Assembly (NCBI RefSeq): GCF_036850765.1
Contig: NC_089495.1
Span: 63,092,410-63,156,409, forward strand
Reading direction: 5' to 3'
Source of the DNA: Saccopteryx bilineata
Taxonomy: Eukaryota > Chordata > Mammalia > Chiroptera > Emballonuridae
DNA length: 64,000 bases
Part shown: in pieces, positions 22,122-33,975 of the stretch
Position numbering within the stretch: position 1 is the first letter of the stretch
How the letters are laid out: every line of letters begins with the position of its first letter
The notes under the pieces: model-generated
Told to the model about the DNA's origin: nothing
Databases searched by the model: none
What the model saw: the letters and a program-made list of their open reading frames with translations, nothing else
Made by a program: the position numbers and the translations under genes

Positions 22122-25100
22122 ATGGCAATAGGGAACTTACAAGTATCAATAATTACACTAAATGTAAACGGATTAAACTCACCAATAAAAAGGCACAGAG
22201 TAGCAGAATGGATTAAAAAAGAAAATCCAACTATATGCTGCCTACAGGAAACTCATCTAAGTAACAAGGATAAAAACAAATTCAAAGTGAAAGGCTGGAA
22301 AACAATACTCCAAGCAAATAACATCCAAAAAAAAGCAGGTGTAGCAATACTCATATCGGATAATGCTGACTACAAGACAGGAAAAGTACTGAGAGATAAA
22401 AATGGCCATTTCATAATGGCTAAGGGGACACTGAATCAAGAAGACATAACAATTCTTAATATATATGCACCAAACCAAGGAGCACCAAAATATATAAGAC
22501 AGCTACTTATTGACCTTAAAACAAAAACTGACAAAAATACAATCATACTTGGAGACCTCAATACACCGCTGACGGCTCTAGATCGGTCATCCAAACAGAG
22601 AATCAACAAAGACATAGTGGCCTTAAACAAAACACTAGAGCACCTGGATATGATAAACATCTACAGGACATTTCATCCCAAAGTGACTGAGTATACATTT
22701 TTCTCCAGTGTACATGGATCATTCTCAAGAATTGACCATATGTTGGGCCACAAAAACAACATCAGCAAATTCAGAAAAATTGAAGTTGTACCAAGCATAT
22801 TTTCTGATCATAAAGCCTTGAAACTAGAATTCAACTGCAAAAAAGAGGAAAAAAATCCCACAAAAATGTGGAAACTAAACAACATACTTTTAAAAAATGA
22901 ATGGGTCAAAGAAGAAATAAGTGCAGAGATCAAAAGATTTATACAGACTAATGAAAATGACAATACGACATATCAGAATCTATGGCATGCAGCAAAAGCA
23001 GTGATAAGAGGGAAATTCATATCACTTCAGGCATATATGAACAAACAAGAGAGAGCCCAAGTGAACCACTTAACTTCCCACCTTAAGGAACTAGAAAAAG
23101 AAGAACAAAGACAACCCAAAAGCAGCCGAAGAAAAGAGATAATAAAAATCAGAGCAGAAATAAATGAATTAGAGAACAGAAAAACTATAGAAAAAATTAA
23201 TAGAACAAGGAGCTGGTTCTTTGAAAAGATCAATAAAATTGACAAACCCTTGGCAAGACTTACCAAGGAAAAAAGAGAAAGAACTCATATAAACAAAATC
23301 CAAAATGAAAGAGGAGAAATCACCACGGACATCGTAGATATACAAAGAATTATTGTAGAATACTATGAAAAACTTTATACCACTAAATTCAACAACCTAG
23401 AAGAAATGGATAAATTCCTAGAACTTAACCTTCCTAGACTGAGTCAAGAAGAAGCAGAAAGCCTAAACAGACCTATCAGTAGAGAAGAAATAGAAAAAAC
23501 CATTAAAAACCTCCCCAAAAATAAAAGTCCAGGCCCTGACGGCTATACCAGCAAATTTTATCAAACATTCAAAGAAGAGTTGGTTCCTATTCTACTCAAA
23601 GTCTTCCAAAAAATTGAAGAAGAACAATACTTCCAAACACATTTTATGAGGCCAACATAACCCTCATACCAAAACCAGGCAAGGATGGCACAAAAAAAGA
23701 AAACTACAGACCAATATCTCTAATGAATACAGATGCTAAAATATTAAACAAAATACTAGCAAATCGAATACAACAACATATTAAAAAAATAATACATCAT
23801 GATCAAGTGGGATTCATCCCAGAATCTCAAGGATGGTTCAACATACGTAAAACGGTTAACGTAATACACCATATCAACAAAACAAAGAACAAAAACCACA
23901 TGATCTTATCAATAGTTGCAGAAAAGGCTTTCGATAAAATACAACACAATTTTATGTTTAAGACTCTCAACAAAATGGGTATAGAAGGAAAATATCTCAA
24001 CATGATAAAGGCCATATATGATAAACCATCAGCTAACATCATATTAAATGGCACTAAACTGAAGGCTTTCCCCCTTAAATCAGGAACAAGACAGGGTTGT
24101 CCACTCTCTCCACTCTTATTTAATGTGGTAGTAGAGGTTCTCGCCACAGCAATCAGACAAGACAAAGAAATAAAAGGCATCCATATCGGAAAAGAAGAAG
24201 TAAAGGTATCACTTTTTGCAGATGATATGATCCTATACATCGAAAACCCCAAAGAATCCACAAAAAGACTACTAGAAACAATAAGCCAATACAGTAAGGT
24301 CGCAGGGTACAAAATTAACATTCAGAAGTCAATAGCCTTTCTATATGCCAACAATGAAACAACTGAGAAGGAACTCAAAAGAATAATCCCCTTCACGATT
24401 GCAACAAAAAAAATAAAATACTTAGGAATAAACATAACAAAGAATGTAAAGGACTTATATAATGAAAACTATAAACCATTGTTAAGGGAAATTGAAAAAG
24501 ATATAATGATATGGAAGAATATACCTTGTTCTTGGCTAGGAAGAATAAATATAATCAAGATGGCTATATTACCCAAAGCAATATACAAATTCAATGCAAT
24601 TCCCATCAAACTTCTAATGACGTTTTTTAAAGAAATAGAGCAGAAAATCATCAGATTTATATGGAACTATAAAAAACCCCGAATAGCCAAAGCAATCCTA
24701 AAGAAAAAGAATGAAGCTGGGGGCATTACAATACCTGACTTCAAACTCTATTATAGGGCCACGACAATCAAAACAGCATGGTATTGGCAGAAAAATAGAC
24801 ACTCAGACCAATGGAACAGAATAGAAAGTCCAGAAATAAAACCACATATATATAGTCAAATAATTTTTGATAAAGGGGCCAACAACACACAATGGAGAAA
24901 AGAAAGCCTCTTCAATAAATGGTGCTGGGAAAACTGGAAAGCCACATGCAAAAGAATGAAACTGGACTACAGTTTGTCCCCCTGTACTAAAATTAACTCA
25001 AAATGGATCAAAGATCTAAACATAAGACCTGAAACAATTAAGTACATAGAAGAAGACATAGGTACTCAACTCATGGACCTGGGTTTTAAAGAGCATTTTA

Positions 25101-25945
25101 TGAATTTGACTCCAATGGCAAGAGAAGTGAAGGCAAAAATTAATGAATGGGACTACATCAGACTAAGAAGTTTTTGCTCAGCAAGAGAAACTGATAACAA
25201 AATAAACAGAAAGCCAACTAAATGGGAAATGATATTTTCAAACAACAGCTCAGATAAGGGCCTAATATCCAAAATATACAAAGAACTCATAAAACTCAAC
25301 AACAAACAAACAAACAATCCAATAAAAAAATGGGAAGAGGATATGAACAGACACTTCTCCCAGGAAGAAATACAAATGGCCAACAGATATATGAAAAGAT
25401 GCTCATCTTCTTTAGCTATTAGAGAAATGCAAATCAAAACAGCAATGAGATACCACCTCACACCTGTTCGATTAGCTATTATTAGCAAGACAGGTAATAG
25501 CAAATGTTGGAGAGGCTGTGGAGAAAAAGGAACCCTCATCCACTGTTGGTGGGAATGTAAAGTAGTACAACCATTATGGAAGAAAGTATGGTGGTTCCTC
25601 AAAAAACTGAAAATAGAACTACCTTATGACCCAGCAATCCCTCTACTGGGTATATACCCCAAAAACTCAGAAACATTGATACGTAAAGACACATGCAGCC
25701 CCATGTTTATTGCAGCATTGTTCACAGTGGCCAGGATATGGAAACAACCAAAAAGCCCGTCAATAGATGACTGGATAAAGAAGATGTGGCACATATACAC
25801 TATGGAATACTACTCAGCCATAAGAAATGATGACATCGGAACATTTACAGCAAAATGGTGGGATCTAGATAACATGATACGAAGCGAAATAAGTAAATCA
25901 GAAAAAACCAGGAACTGCATTATTCCATACGTAGGTGGGACATAA
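22122..25945 (+). pseudogene. L1-A ORF2 (endonuclease/reverse transcriptase), one frameshift
   Basis: ORF2p nicks target DNA and reverse-transcribes L1 RNA at the nick. The first frame (22122-23660, 512 codons) holds an APE-type endonuclease with the key residues in place: Asn14 in TLNVNG, Glu43 in LQETH, the Asp/Asn pair of GDLNTPL and the C-terminal SDHKAL. A single missing base in the CAATAC run near 23625-23630 shifts the frame; the protein resumes from about 23631 to 25945. The reverse transcriptase has RQGCPLSP and FADD (24215-24226), but the first catalytic aspartate motif, normally SIDAEKAFD, reads SIVAEKAFD (GTT at 23915-23917). A Cys-rich C-terminal motif ([18 protein letters not shown]) is intact. 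No purifying constraint is visible since insertion. Confidence 0.95.
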
Positions 25946-26201
25946 AAGTGAAACTAAGAGACATTGATAAGAGTGTGGTGGTTACGGGGGAGAGGGGGGA
26001 ATGGGAGAGGGAAAGGGGGAGGGGGAGGGGCACAAAGAAAACAAGATAGAAGGTGACAGAGGACAATCTGACTTTGGGTGACGGGTATGCATCATAATTG
26101 CACGACAAGATACCCTGGTCTTGTTATCTTTGAATATATGTATCCTGATTTATTGATGTCACCCCATTAAAGAAATAAAATTATTTAATAAAAAAAAAAA
26201 A
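25946..26201 (+). other. L1-A 3'UTR with G-rich tract and poly(A)
   Basis: A run of G-rich, purine-only blocks (25985-26035, GGGGGAG repeats) could form G-quadruplexes, as in other mammalian L1 3'UTRs. AATAAA-like signals and an A-run precede the TSD. Equivalent tracts lie in the L1 3' ends at 42200-42262, 61040-61085 and 63075-63128. Confidence 0.8.
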
Positions 26202-26217
26202 AAAGACAGGATAAACA

Positions 26218-26756
26218 AATGGGACTATATCAAACTAAAAAGCTTTTGCACAGTAAAGACAATAAGAACAGAAATAAAAGACAAACTACACAATGGGAGA
26301 ACTTATTTGAAAATATGTCTGATAAGGGGTTAATAACCAAAATTTATAAAAAACTTGTAAATCTCAACACCAGGAAGACAAACAATACAATCAAAAAATG
26401 GGAAAAAGGAATGAATAGATACTTCTCCAAAGAGGACATACAGATGGCCAATAGGCATATGAAAAAATGCTCAACATCACTAATCATTAGAGAAATGCAA
26501 ATTAAAACCACAGTGAGATATCACCTCACACCAGCCAGAATGGCACTCATCAACAAAACAACACAGAATAAGTGCTGGCGAGGATGTGGAGAAAAAAGAA
26601 CCCTCCTGCACTGCTGCTGGGAATGCAGACTGGTGCAGCCACTGTGGAAAACAGTATGGAGATGCCTCAAAAAATTGAAAATCGAACTGCCTTTTGACCC
26701 AGCTATCCCATTTTTAGGAATATACCCCAAGAACACCATAGAGCTGCTCCTAAATA
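26218..26756 (+). mobile_element. Old LINE-1, inverted 5' segment, right piece
   Basis: It continues the ORF2 segment of 18113-18396 after the L1-A insertion (GGGACTATATCAAAC...). The open frame at 26219-26779 has blocks [39 protein letters not shown] and PFLGIYPKN. It ends where the antisense half at 17569-18112 takes over in ORF2 order. Confidence 0.88.
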
Positions 26757-27195
26757 TACTTTTTAAGAAATCATTATAGAGCAACAGAAAAGTTGCAAAA
26801 ATAGTACAAAAATATTTCTATATACCCTTTCTCCAGTTTTCTTTAATGTTAACAACTTTCATCATTATATTATATTTGTCAAATAAATAAAATTACCATA
26901 AATATAATAACTGTATAATAAATAAATATAGTAACTATAGTACATGCTTATTCAAAATGATAATGTTATTTTTGCCAATATCCAACCCAGGATTTTACAT
27001 TTCATTTTGCTCCATAAATATTTTTTAAGCAAAATTTTAATTTTAGCTTTAGATTTACACAAAATTTGTAAGAGAGTACAGAGTTCTCAAACATCCCACA
27101 CCCAATTTTCCATATATTAACTGCTTATTATAGTATGGTATATTTGTCATAATCAATGACACAATGTGATGTATTAATATTGGGAAAGGCAGTCT
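26757..27195. repeat. Ancient LINE-1-like debris
   Basis: Blocks such as AACAGAAAAGTTGCAAAAATAGTAC, TATACCCTTTCTCCAG and TTAACAACTTTCATC (and a second, similar set at 27060-27130) resemble a common ancient mammalian LINE-1 3' region in antisense. The family is recalled from memory; it appears twice in decayed form. Confidence 0.4.
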
Positions 27196-27199
27196 CCTT

Positions 27200-28165
27200 C
27201 AACCCCCACTTTACCATAGAATAATGGATCTGGATCCTGGGAACTTCCTTACCAAAGGAAAAAGAACCTACATGGTCATTGCTGGACTTAGCACCTTGTG
27301 TGAGAATATCTTTTCTGTTTCAGTCATGAATACTTTGTTGTTCTGGTTATGCTTGAATGTCAATGGGCCTCAATATGCTCCCAGATTTCACTATTTTAGA
27401 CTCCACAAGGATGAATTGGGGTCCTTCCATGGCAGCAAAAGATGGTTTTACATAGGCCAATTGTGCTCGGCCACCCACATACAGAGGCCTGCTGGCCATC
27501 GGGAAGCTATGTGCCTTGTTAAAACTGATCTTATTCTGTCCATTTTAGTTGTAAGTAAAACGTTGTTCCACCCAGTGTTTTTTTTGTTTGTTTGTTTGTT
27601 TGTTTTTGTTTTGTTTTTTTTTCATTTTTTCTGAAGCTGGAAACAGGGAGAGACAGTCAGACAGACTCCCGCATGCGCCCGACCGGGATCCACCCAGCAC
27701 GCCCACCATGGGGCAACGCTCTGCCCACCGGGGGGCGATGCTCTGCCCATCCTGGGGGTCGCCATGTTGCGACCAGAGCCACTCTAGCACCTGAGGCAGA
27801 GGCCACAGAGCCATCCCCAGTGCCCGGGCCATCTTTGCTCCAATGGAGCCTTGGCTGCGGGAGGGGAAGAGAGAGACAGAGAGGAAAGCACGGCGGAGGG
27901 GTGGAGAAGCAAATGGGCGCTTCTCCTGTGTGCCCTGGCCGGGAATCGAACCCGGGTCCTCCGCACGCTAGGCCAACGCTCTACCGCTGAGCCAACCGGC
28001 CAGGGCCTCCACCCAGTGTTTTATTGTGCTGTTTTACCTGATGACTCTAATACCAAAATATAATGGGCAGACATGTTTGGACTTCTTTTCCTGGTGGTTG
28101 GCATCATGATGATCTTTGCTATTCTCTATATGGAGTCCTACCTTGGAATAAAAAACTAGTGCATG
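27200..28165 (+). pseudogene. Possible unidentified retropseudogene, interrupted by a SINE
   Basis: Not recognised. An open stretch starts at 27224 (MDLDPGNFLTKGK) and runs about 115 codons to the SINE insertion at 27582. After the SINE, a stop-interrupted hydrophobic stretch (FGLLFLVVGIMMIFAILY, about 28075-28130) ends in a stop codon at 28157-28159 followed by an AT-rich tail. The content resembles a spliced message for a small membrane protein, but I could match it to no family. A decayed retroelement is an alternative. Confidence 0.25.
27582..28007 (-). repeat. tRNA-derived SINE (GGCCAGGGC type), young copy, antisense
   Basis: The minus strand reads GCCCTGGCCGGTTGGCTCAGCGG, an intact A box, GGGTTCGATTCCCGGCC (B box), then a ~250-bp body to GTTTCCAGCTTCAGAAAAAATG and an A-rich tail (oligo-T/TTTG on the plus strand). 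An exact 15-bp TSD, TCCACCCAGTGTTTT, lies at 27567-27581 and 28008-28022. It is nearly identical to the copy at 34333. Long open frames within it are shadows of the GC-rich body. Confidence 0.95.
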
Positions 28166-28588
28166 GTACCTTACTTGACAGTTATTAATTAAAATTTATT
28201 TTTTTTCAGATATTCTGAAATATATTTTAATGTCTTTTGCTATGCCAGGATTCCAGAATATACTAAGTTACATTTAACCATCATATTTTCTTAGACTATT
28301 CTTAGATACAACAATTTTTAAGACTTCTTTCATTTTTGATGACTTTGACAACTTGAAGAGTACTGGATAGATATTTTGTAGATTGTAACTAAAATGCGAT
28401 TAATTTGATGCTTTTTTCATGATTGACTATGGTTATGGGTTATTGAGAGGAAGATCACATTTCAGTGTTAATCTTGATTACCTGATTGAATTTCTTAGAC
28501 TTTTAGTCTCTAAAATTACTTTTTTCTCTCTTTCCATGCAATGCACATTGAAAAGAAGTTACTATGTGCAGTCAGCCTTAATAAGTGG
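28166..28588. other. Unassigned stretch
   Basis: AT-rich; no supported feature. Confidence 0.5.
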
Positions 28589-29111
28589 TGTAAGGCCAGT
28601 CGTGATCAACATCACAGCCGCCTGGCCAACACAGTTCAGGTTTGATTCAGATCGAGCATAAAGAAACAATTGAGACAAAAGCTGGTGGTCTATTTTCCTT
28701 TACTCTAGACTCCCACTTGGCAAGGGAGTAAAAACAAACACACTGGGTTCCAAAACCCACTCATTCAGTGCTCACAAAGCTACTGACTTATATGAGTTTT
28801 CCTAGAATCAAAGACTTCTACCTCATCAGTCTTATTCACCTCTGTTCCCCATCTTCTTCTCCTCCACAAATTGGCTTCTCCTTCCCCCATTCCACCATTT
28901 TGGCTGCCTCTTCCACATGGCTGCTCTGCTACATCATGGGCTCCTTCTCTCTACAAGAATGTGATCACTCTCCTCAAAATGGCCTCCTAGATCCACCTTC
29001 TAAAACCTTTGGGAGTGAAAGCCCTCCCCCAACACACATTAGCATAAACACTCCCCTTCCCAAGCAAGAAAGCAATCAGTCGCCCCATGTGGGGAGTGGA
29101 CATCTTTAACA
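28589..29111 (-). repeat. LTR of family A, antisense
   Basis: The reverse complement starts TGTTAAAGATGTCCAC and ends GGCCTTACA. It shares blocks with the copies at 4010 and 47095: the TGCTTGGGAAGGGG segment, GCCATGTGGAAGAGGCAGCC with CCAAAATGG, GTGTGTTTGTTTTTACTC and the CTGAATCAAACCTGAAC end region. No internal retroviral sequence is attached, so it is probably a solo LTR. Confidence 0.75.
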
Positions 29112-29789
29112 GGGTAATCAAAATATATTTTATCTGTTGAATAAGCGGACAGCTATAAGCTACCTGTCATAAGTTATTTGAAATTATTCTGCACAAGATT
29201 TGTGTTTCCTCCTATATTATTTATTTATTCAATTATTTACATATATCCATATAGATTTATGAATACTTACTTTAATCCAATACCACTCTATTTTGTTGCT
29301 AACATTTTCCAGCTTTAATCATTTGGTTTTCAATGGTTTTTTAAAACTTTGATATTTTTGTAATTAGTTTCTTATTTTATCACTAAAAGATACTCCAAAC
29401 TTGTATTGTGTAGTTCCCGCCCCAGTCTTAGAATCAATCATTTTTCTTGAAACGTTAGTTCATTTCACTAGTAATGACATTAGAAACAGAAGTGTATGCT
29501 CTGAATATGCTTGTTGTTGCTAGAATGTCATAGCTTCTCCACTTTCTACACTAGAAAATATATACATGTATACTAACCTGTGTATACACACATATCCAAA
29601 AACATTGTTTTATGCCCTTGGTTAGGGTTAAATTAGACCCTGTAAAACTCATATTCCCCTTATGCAAACATTTTGTAAAGATACAGTTAATTTGCTTGGT
29701 ATTCTCTCTCCTAAACTGTCTGGCATTCACTTTGAAATGTAGCAAAACGTTTATCTTTGCAATGAAAAAACCTGCATTGGGGAGGAACC
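29112..29789. other. Unassigned stretch
   Basis: AT-rich DNA without a supported feature. Confidence 0.5.
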
Positions 29790-30210
29790 TGACCATTAGA
29801 GGAATTTACATCACAATAGTTGTTTGTGAAAGCATGCTCACAGACTCAGGCCCCAGCTGTTACTGGGAGAATGACCTCTTGGTTGTCTTCAGAATTTATT
29901 AAAGACACCAAGTCTGGGCTACACTAAGAAATGTGTGTCTGTGCAGCAGGAATCCCCTTGTTAGGATAGTAACCAAGGCCACAAGAACCCTGAGATGCTA
30001 ATCTAAACTTGCTCAGGTACATGAACCCAATGTCAACAAATTTCTTATATCTAATGCCCTGTTCCGCAGCTTGGGACTGACATCTTTTTACTGGTCTCAG
30101 CCAGCTTGTAGTACCTAGTCTCCAAGCATTTGTAAAATAAACTTTCCTTTTGGAACACACTAGCCTCATACTTTTGGTTTGTCCTGCAGTTTCTACTTGT
30201 ACATTAACAC
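29790..30210 (+). repeat. LTR-like repeat (different family)
   Basis: GC-richer sequence with a polyadenylation-type AAAATAAACTTTCC (30135 region), a downstream T/G-rich stretch (TTTTGGTTTGTCCTGCAG) and an end in AACA near 30210, an arrangement typical of an LTR R/U5 region. Left boundary and family are not determined. Confidence 0.4.
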
Positions 30211-30511
30211 AAGTTTATACTGATATCCCTAGCACTAATCAATTACCACTTGGTTATTAACGTTTATCTGTAATCAACCACTCCAACAATGAGAAACCTG
30301 GCTCTAGTTAATATTATTCATCTTTCATATATTTTAGTCATAAGCAGTAGTGGTATTCAGCCGGTTGACACCGGTTTGGCAAAACCAATACTTTATTTTT
30401 GGTTGAGTTCAGTGAACTGGTTGTTAAAATTGCACTTGTAAACTGGATTTTCTCTAAGGTGGTTGCCTGGGCAGACTTCCTATGTGGAAATCACAAATTT
30501 ATATTCCTTAC

Positions 30512-30706
30512 TCCTTTTTTAAAAAAATAAGATTTTATTTATTCATTTTAAAGAGGAGAGAGAGAGAGAAAATGGAGACAAAATAGGGGAGGAGCAGGAA
30601 GTATCCACTCCTTTATGTTCCTTGATTAGGCAAACCCCCGGTTTCGAAATGGCAATCTCGACATTACAAATTGACACTTTATTTTCTGTGTCATCATAGA
30701 TCAGAC
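30512..30706 (-). repeat. Short-form SINE, antisense, with TSD
   Basis: The minus strand begins TCTGATCTATGATGACACAG. The purine-rich body and A-rich tail lie to the left. A 9-bp duplication, ATTCCTTAC, flanks it at 30503-30511 and 30707-30715. Confidence 0.8.
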
Positions 30707-30914
30707 ATTCCTTACCCTTTTTAATGTTCATCTGCACAACAGCATATTCTAAGTACTTATAGTAATGTTTGTTCCATCCATAGGTGAAAAAATTGCAAAT
30801 GAGGATGCCAGTCAAGAATCAATATAAAAATTAAAGTTTAATTAAATAAAAGTTTTATTGTTTTTGTCAGGTATTATTTAATATTTTTATTAATATTTTT
30901 AAACTCTTTTTAAA

Positions 30915-31316
30915 ATTAATTTATTAATTTATTTATTTTTTTTTGTATTTTTTTGAAGTGAGAAGCGAGGAAGCAAAGAAACACACTCCTGCATACACCC
31001 AACTGGGATCCACCTGGCATGACCACCAGGGGTGATGCTCTGCCTATCTGCCCATCTAAGGTGTTGCTCTATTGTAACTGGGGCCATTCTAGCACCTGAG
31101 GTGGAAGCCATGGGACCATCTTCAGAGCAAGGGGTCAACTTTGCTTAATGGTGCCTTGACTGCAGAAGGTGAAGAGAGAGATAGAGGGAAAGGACAGGGG
31201 GGGAGGGTGGAAAAGCAGATGAACACTTCTCCTGTGTACTCTGGCCGGGAATGAACCCAGGACTTGTACATGCCAGGCCGATGTTCTACCACTGAGCCAG
31301 ACATCCAGTGCTATGT
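30915..31316 (-). repeat. GGCCAGGGC-type SINE, diverged, antisense
   Basis: Same body as the copy at 34333 (AACTGGGATCCACC, CACCAGGGGTGATGCTCTGCC, GGCCGGGAATGAACCCAGG) but with many substitutions. An AAACTCTTxTAAA flanking repeat occurs at 30901 and 31318. Confidence 0.85.
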
Positions 31317-31354
31317 TAAAACTCTTATAAACTATTTTTGTGTACATCTTTTAC

Positions 31355-31553
31355 TGTTTTTTTTTTAGACTTTCTCAAAACATTTTTAATACATTTTAGA
31401 GAGAAGATAGAGAGAGAGAAAAAAGGAAAGAAGAGGAGAGGAGCAGAAAGCATCAACTCCCATGCGTGTCTTACTAGGCAAGCCCAGGGTTTCAAACCAG
31501 TGACTTCTGTATTCCAGGTTGATGTTTTATCCACTGCACCACCACAGGTCAGA
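31355..31553 (-). repeat. Short-form SINE, antisense
   Basis: On the plus strand: oligo-T, a GAGA-rich tract, AGCAGAAAGCATCAACTCCC, CAAGCCCAGGGTTTCAAACC and GCACCACCACAGGTCAG. This is the reverse of the SINE family at 33373. Confidence 0.8.
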
Positions 31554-31559
31554 CTATTG

Positions 31560-33360
31560 TTATTATTTAAGTATTGAAGGAGTAAAATAATAAACTACCT
31601 TTTGGCATACCTTTTTTATTTTTAAACTTAAAATGGTCATTAGGGCAAAGAACTGGTTGTTAAGTTATTTGAATCCCACCACTGATTATATAAATATACA
31701 CTACCCACACACTTCATTAAATTGTAGGTATGTGGATATGCTATTTACCCTTTATGGATTGAACCATTTTATTTCTGTAGTTTAGTTTGCTTTTGTAGGC
31801 TCTGTGACACTTTTTTTTAAAAGATATTAACTATCTAATTAATATTTGATAGATTTTCATGAAGTGAGATAGTAACTCATTTTATTAAAATATATGACTA
31901 AAATAATATTTAAATATGCTAATTTAAAGTGGAAATATCAGGTAATGATATCTGTGAATTGAATTCTCTATAAATAAGCTAAATTTACATAATGTAAATA
32001 TTATATGCCTTGAAAAGTTAACTAGAGGTATTTGATAATCATAACTTACTGAATCTTAAAGATTGAAATAAAATACATTTGTAATATTTTATTAACTATC
32101 AGATATATCTTTAATAATGCCACATTTCAATATCACCTGAATGTTTTTGTGGATTAAGAAAGTTTGGCATTATATCTTGTAATGAAATAATATATCAAAC
32201 AATATCTCCTTGTGATTTTTCTAAGGTTTACTGCTGATTATTTACTTATATTACTGTTGACATAAATGTTATATCATTGCATTTCAGGTAAATTGAGTCT
32301 GTAAGGTAGCCTGAATCTGTTAAAATAATTTGATAACAAACAGATTTTAGAAAGTTATTTTTCCTTTCTAATTCTTTTCAGCAGATGCTTTTGAAATACT
32401 AAATACACTCCCTGGAGATAATTTGTCACAGTGGGAATTTAAGACATAATTTTTTGAAGATATATAACATTTTAAGATTGGGTTTTTAAAATGATGTTAG
32501 TTAACTTGTTATTTAGATTGTAATCTAGATCCTTTAAAACCATATTACTTAGATTGGAATTTATTATGATTTTGAATGCAAATCTACAGGATCTAGTACA
32601 TAGAGACCATGCACTGAATTTAGATAGTTTAAAAAATAAATTTAGAACAAAGACAGCAGAAATAGAGTATTTTTTAGTTATAAGTTGTAATATTTTTTAC
32701 CATCAAATATACTTAAATATGTTTACTGTTGTTTTACATTTTTGATTATATTTAAAGGGTATCTTTTGATCAGACTAAGCCATTCTTTGCAAAATATTAT
32801 AAACTAATAAATGCAGAAGGAAAAATAAAATGAAGAAAATCACCATTTTTCAACAACTAATAAAATAAATGAGAATAATTTAATTAATGTTAAAAATTTA
32901 TTATAAATATTAGAAAAATTGTTCTTCACAACACACTAAAGTTCATTCAAAAGTTATTTTCTGGTCATTGGGGACAAAGCAGTTTCATTATGCAGGAATC
33001 CAGGTTTTAGCAACTGAAACCATGAACAAAATTAACTTCACAAATCATGGGATAACCAGACATTTTACACTTCCTGATTGATGTAATATAAATCACATCA
33101 TATATGTACATTTTCTAAAGAAATGGAAAAAGAATAGTGAGTATTTAGTGCTAATTTTTCAGTTCATAGAATATACAAGGGTCAGAAGAACGTGCTGTAC
33201 AACAAGATGGGACACAAGGTAATTCAGAAAGCAGAAAATTCCAATAGTCGGACTTTGAGCAAGTCAATGGTAGGAAAACAAATGGCTGGAAGTAATGCTC
33301 AAATCAAAAGAGATATAAGTGATATAACTTCTAAGTGTTTAATGTATACTTTCATTAGAA
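31560..33360. other. Unassigned AT-rich DNA
   Basis: No gene or recent repeat is recognised in this 1.8 kb. Confidence 0.5.
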
Positions 33361-33372
33361 TATACCAATTGT

Positions 33373-33631
33373 GCCTGGCCTGTGGTGGCACCGTGGATAA
33401 AGTGTCAATCTGAAACACGCAGGCCATCAATTCAAAACCCTGGGCTTGCCAGGGTCAGGCAAGCCCAAGGTTTTGTTAGGTCAAGGCACATACAGGAAGC
33501 AACTACTACCAGTCGATGCTTCCCACTTCTCCTCTCTTTCTCTCTCTCTCTCCCTCTCTCTCTATCTCTCTCTCTCCCATTCTTGCTCTCACTCTCCCCT
33601 CTCTCTAAAAATCAATTAAATTTTTTAAAAG
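33373..33631 (+). repeat. Short-form SINE with 12-bp TSD
   Basis: Head GCCTGGCCTGTGGTGGCACCG, AAAACCCTGGGCTTGCC, a GTCAAGGCACATACAGGAAG block, a long CT-rich stretch (33518-33605) and an A/T tail. The exact flanking duplication TATACCAATTGT is at 33361-33372 and 33632-33643. Confidence 0.92.
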
Positions 33632-33914
33632 TATACCAATTGTAAAAAATAAATTCATATATTGTGTGTAGAAAAAAACTTGAATATAAACTAGATAACA
33701 GATGAGAATATTAAACTATTGCTGCTAATTTAATTAAAACTAATAATAATATTTTGATTATGTAAGATAACACTGTTACTTTTAGAGAGTCATAATGAAG
33801 TATTGAGGGGTAAAGTGTTGTGATGACAGAGACAAGCTTTATAAAACTTCATCACTCAAAAAAGGATTAGGCAAATATAGCAAATGTGAAATTATTATAT
33901 TAAAACAATATATA
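33632..33914. other. Unassigned spacer
   Basis: AT-rich, with the SINE TSD at its left edge and the mariner TA target at its right edge. Confidence 0.5.
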
Positions 33915-33975
33915 AGGTCTACTGGAAAGTTCTGTCCATTTTTGGAATAAAACAAAATACAAATTTTTCTTACCA

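Larger units (their letters stand above)
18397..26201 (+). mobile_element. L1-A: near-full-length LINE-1 (7.8 kb)
   Basis: This autonomous-type non-LTR retrotransposon inserted in an older LINE-1 with a perfect 16-bp TSD. In order it has a 5'UTR of ~2.4 kb beginning GGATTTGGAGGATGACGTCAG with tandem ~240-bp monomers, ORF1 (20799-21919, broken), a spacer of ~200 bp, ORF2 (22122-25945, one frameshift), a 3'UTR with a G-rich purine tract (25985-26035) and an A-rich tail. Its length slightly exceeds that of human L1 (~6 kb) because of the long 5'UTR. The few disabling lesions and clean TSD indicate a fairly recent insertion, but it cannot now be autonomous: ORF1 has a frameshift and a nonsense codon, and ORF2 has a frameshift and a replaced catalytic Asp. 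Confidence 0.97.

Noticed and set aside
21616..22149. Minus-strand hydrophobic open frames
   Set aside because: Antisense shadows of A-rich LINE-1 ORF1 and spacer; the same occurs opposite every ORF2.
27592..27990. Open frames of up to 132 codons on both strands (also 34349-34753 and 49386-49637)
   Set aside because: They lie wholly in GC-rich SINE bodies and recur in each SINE copy; they are not genes.
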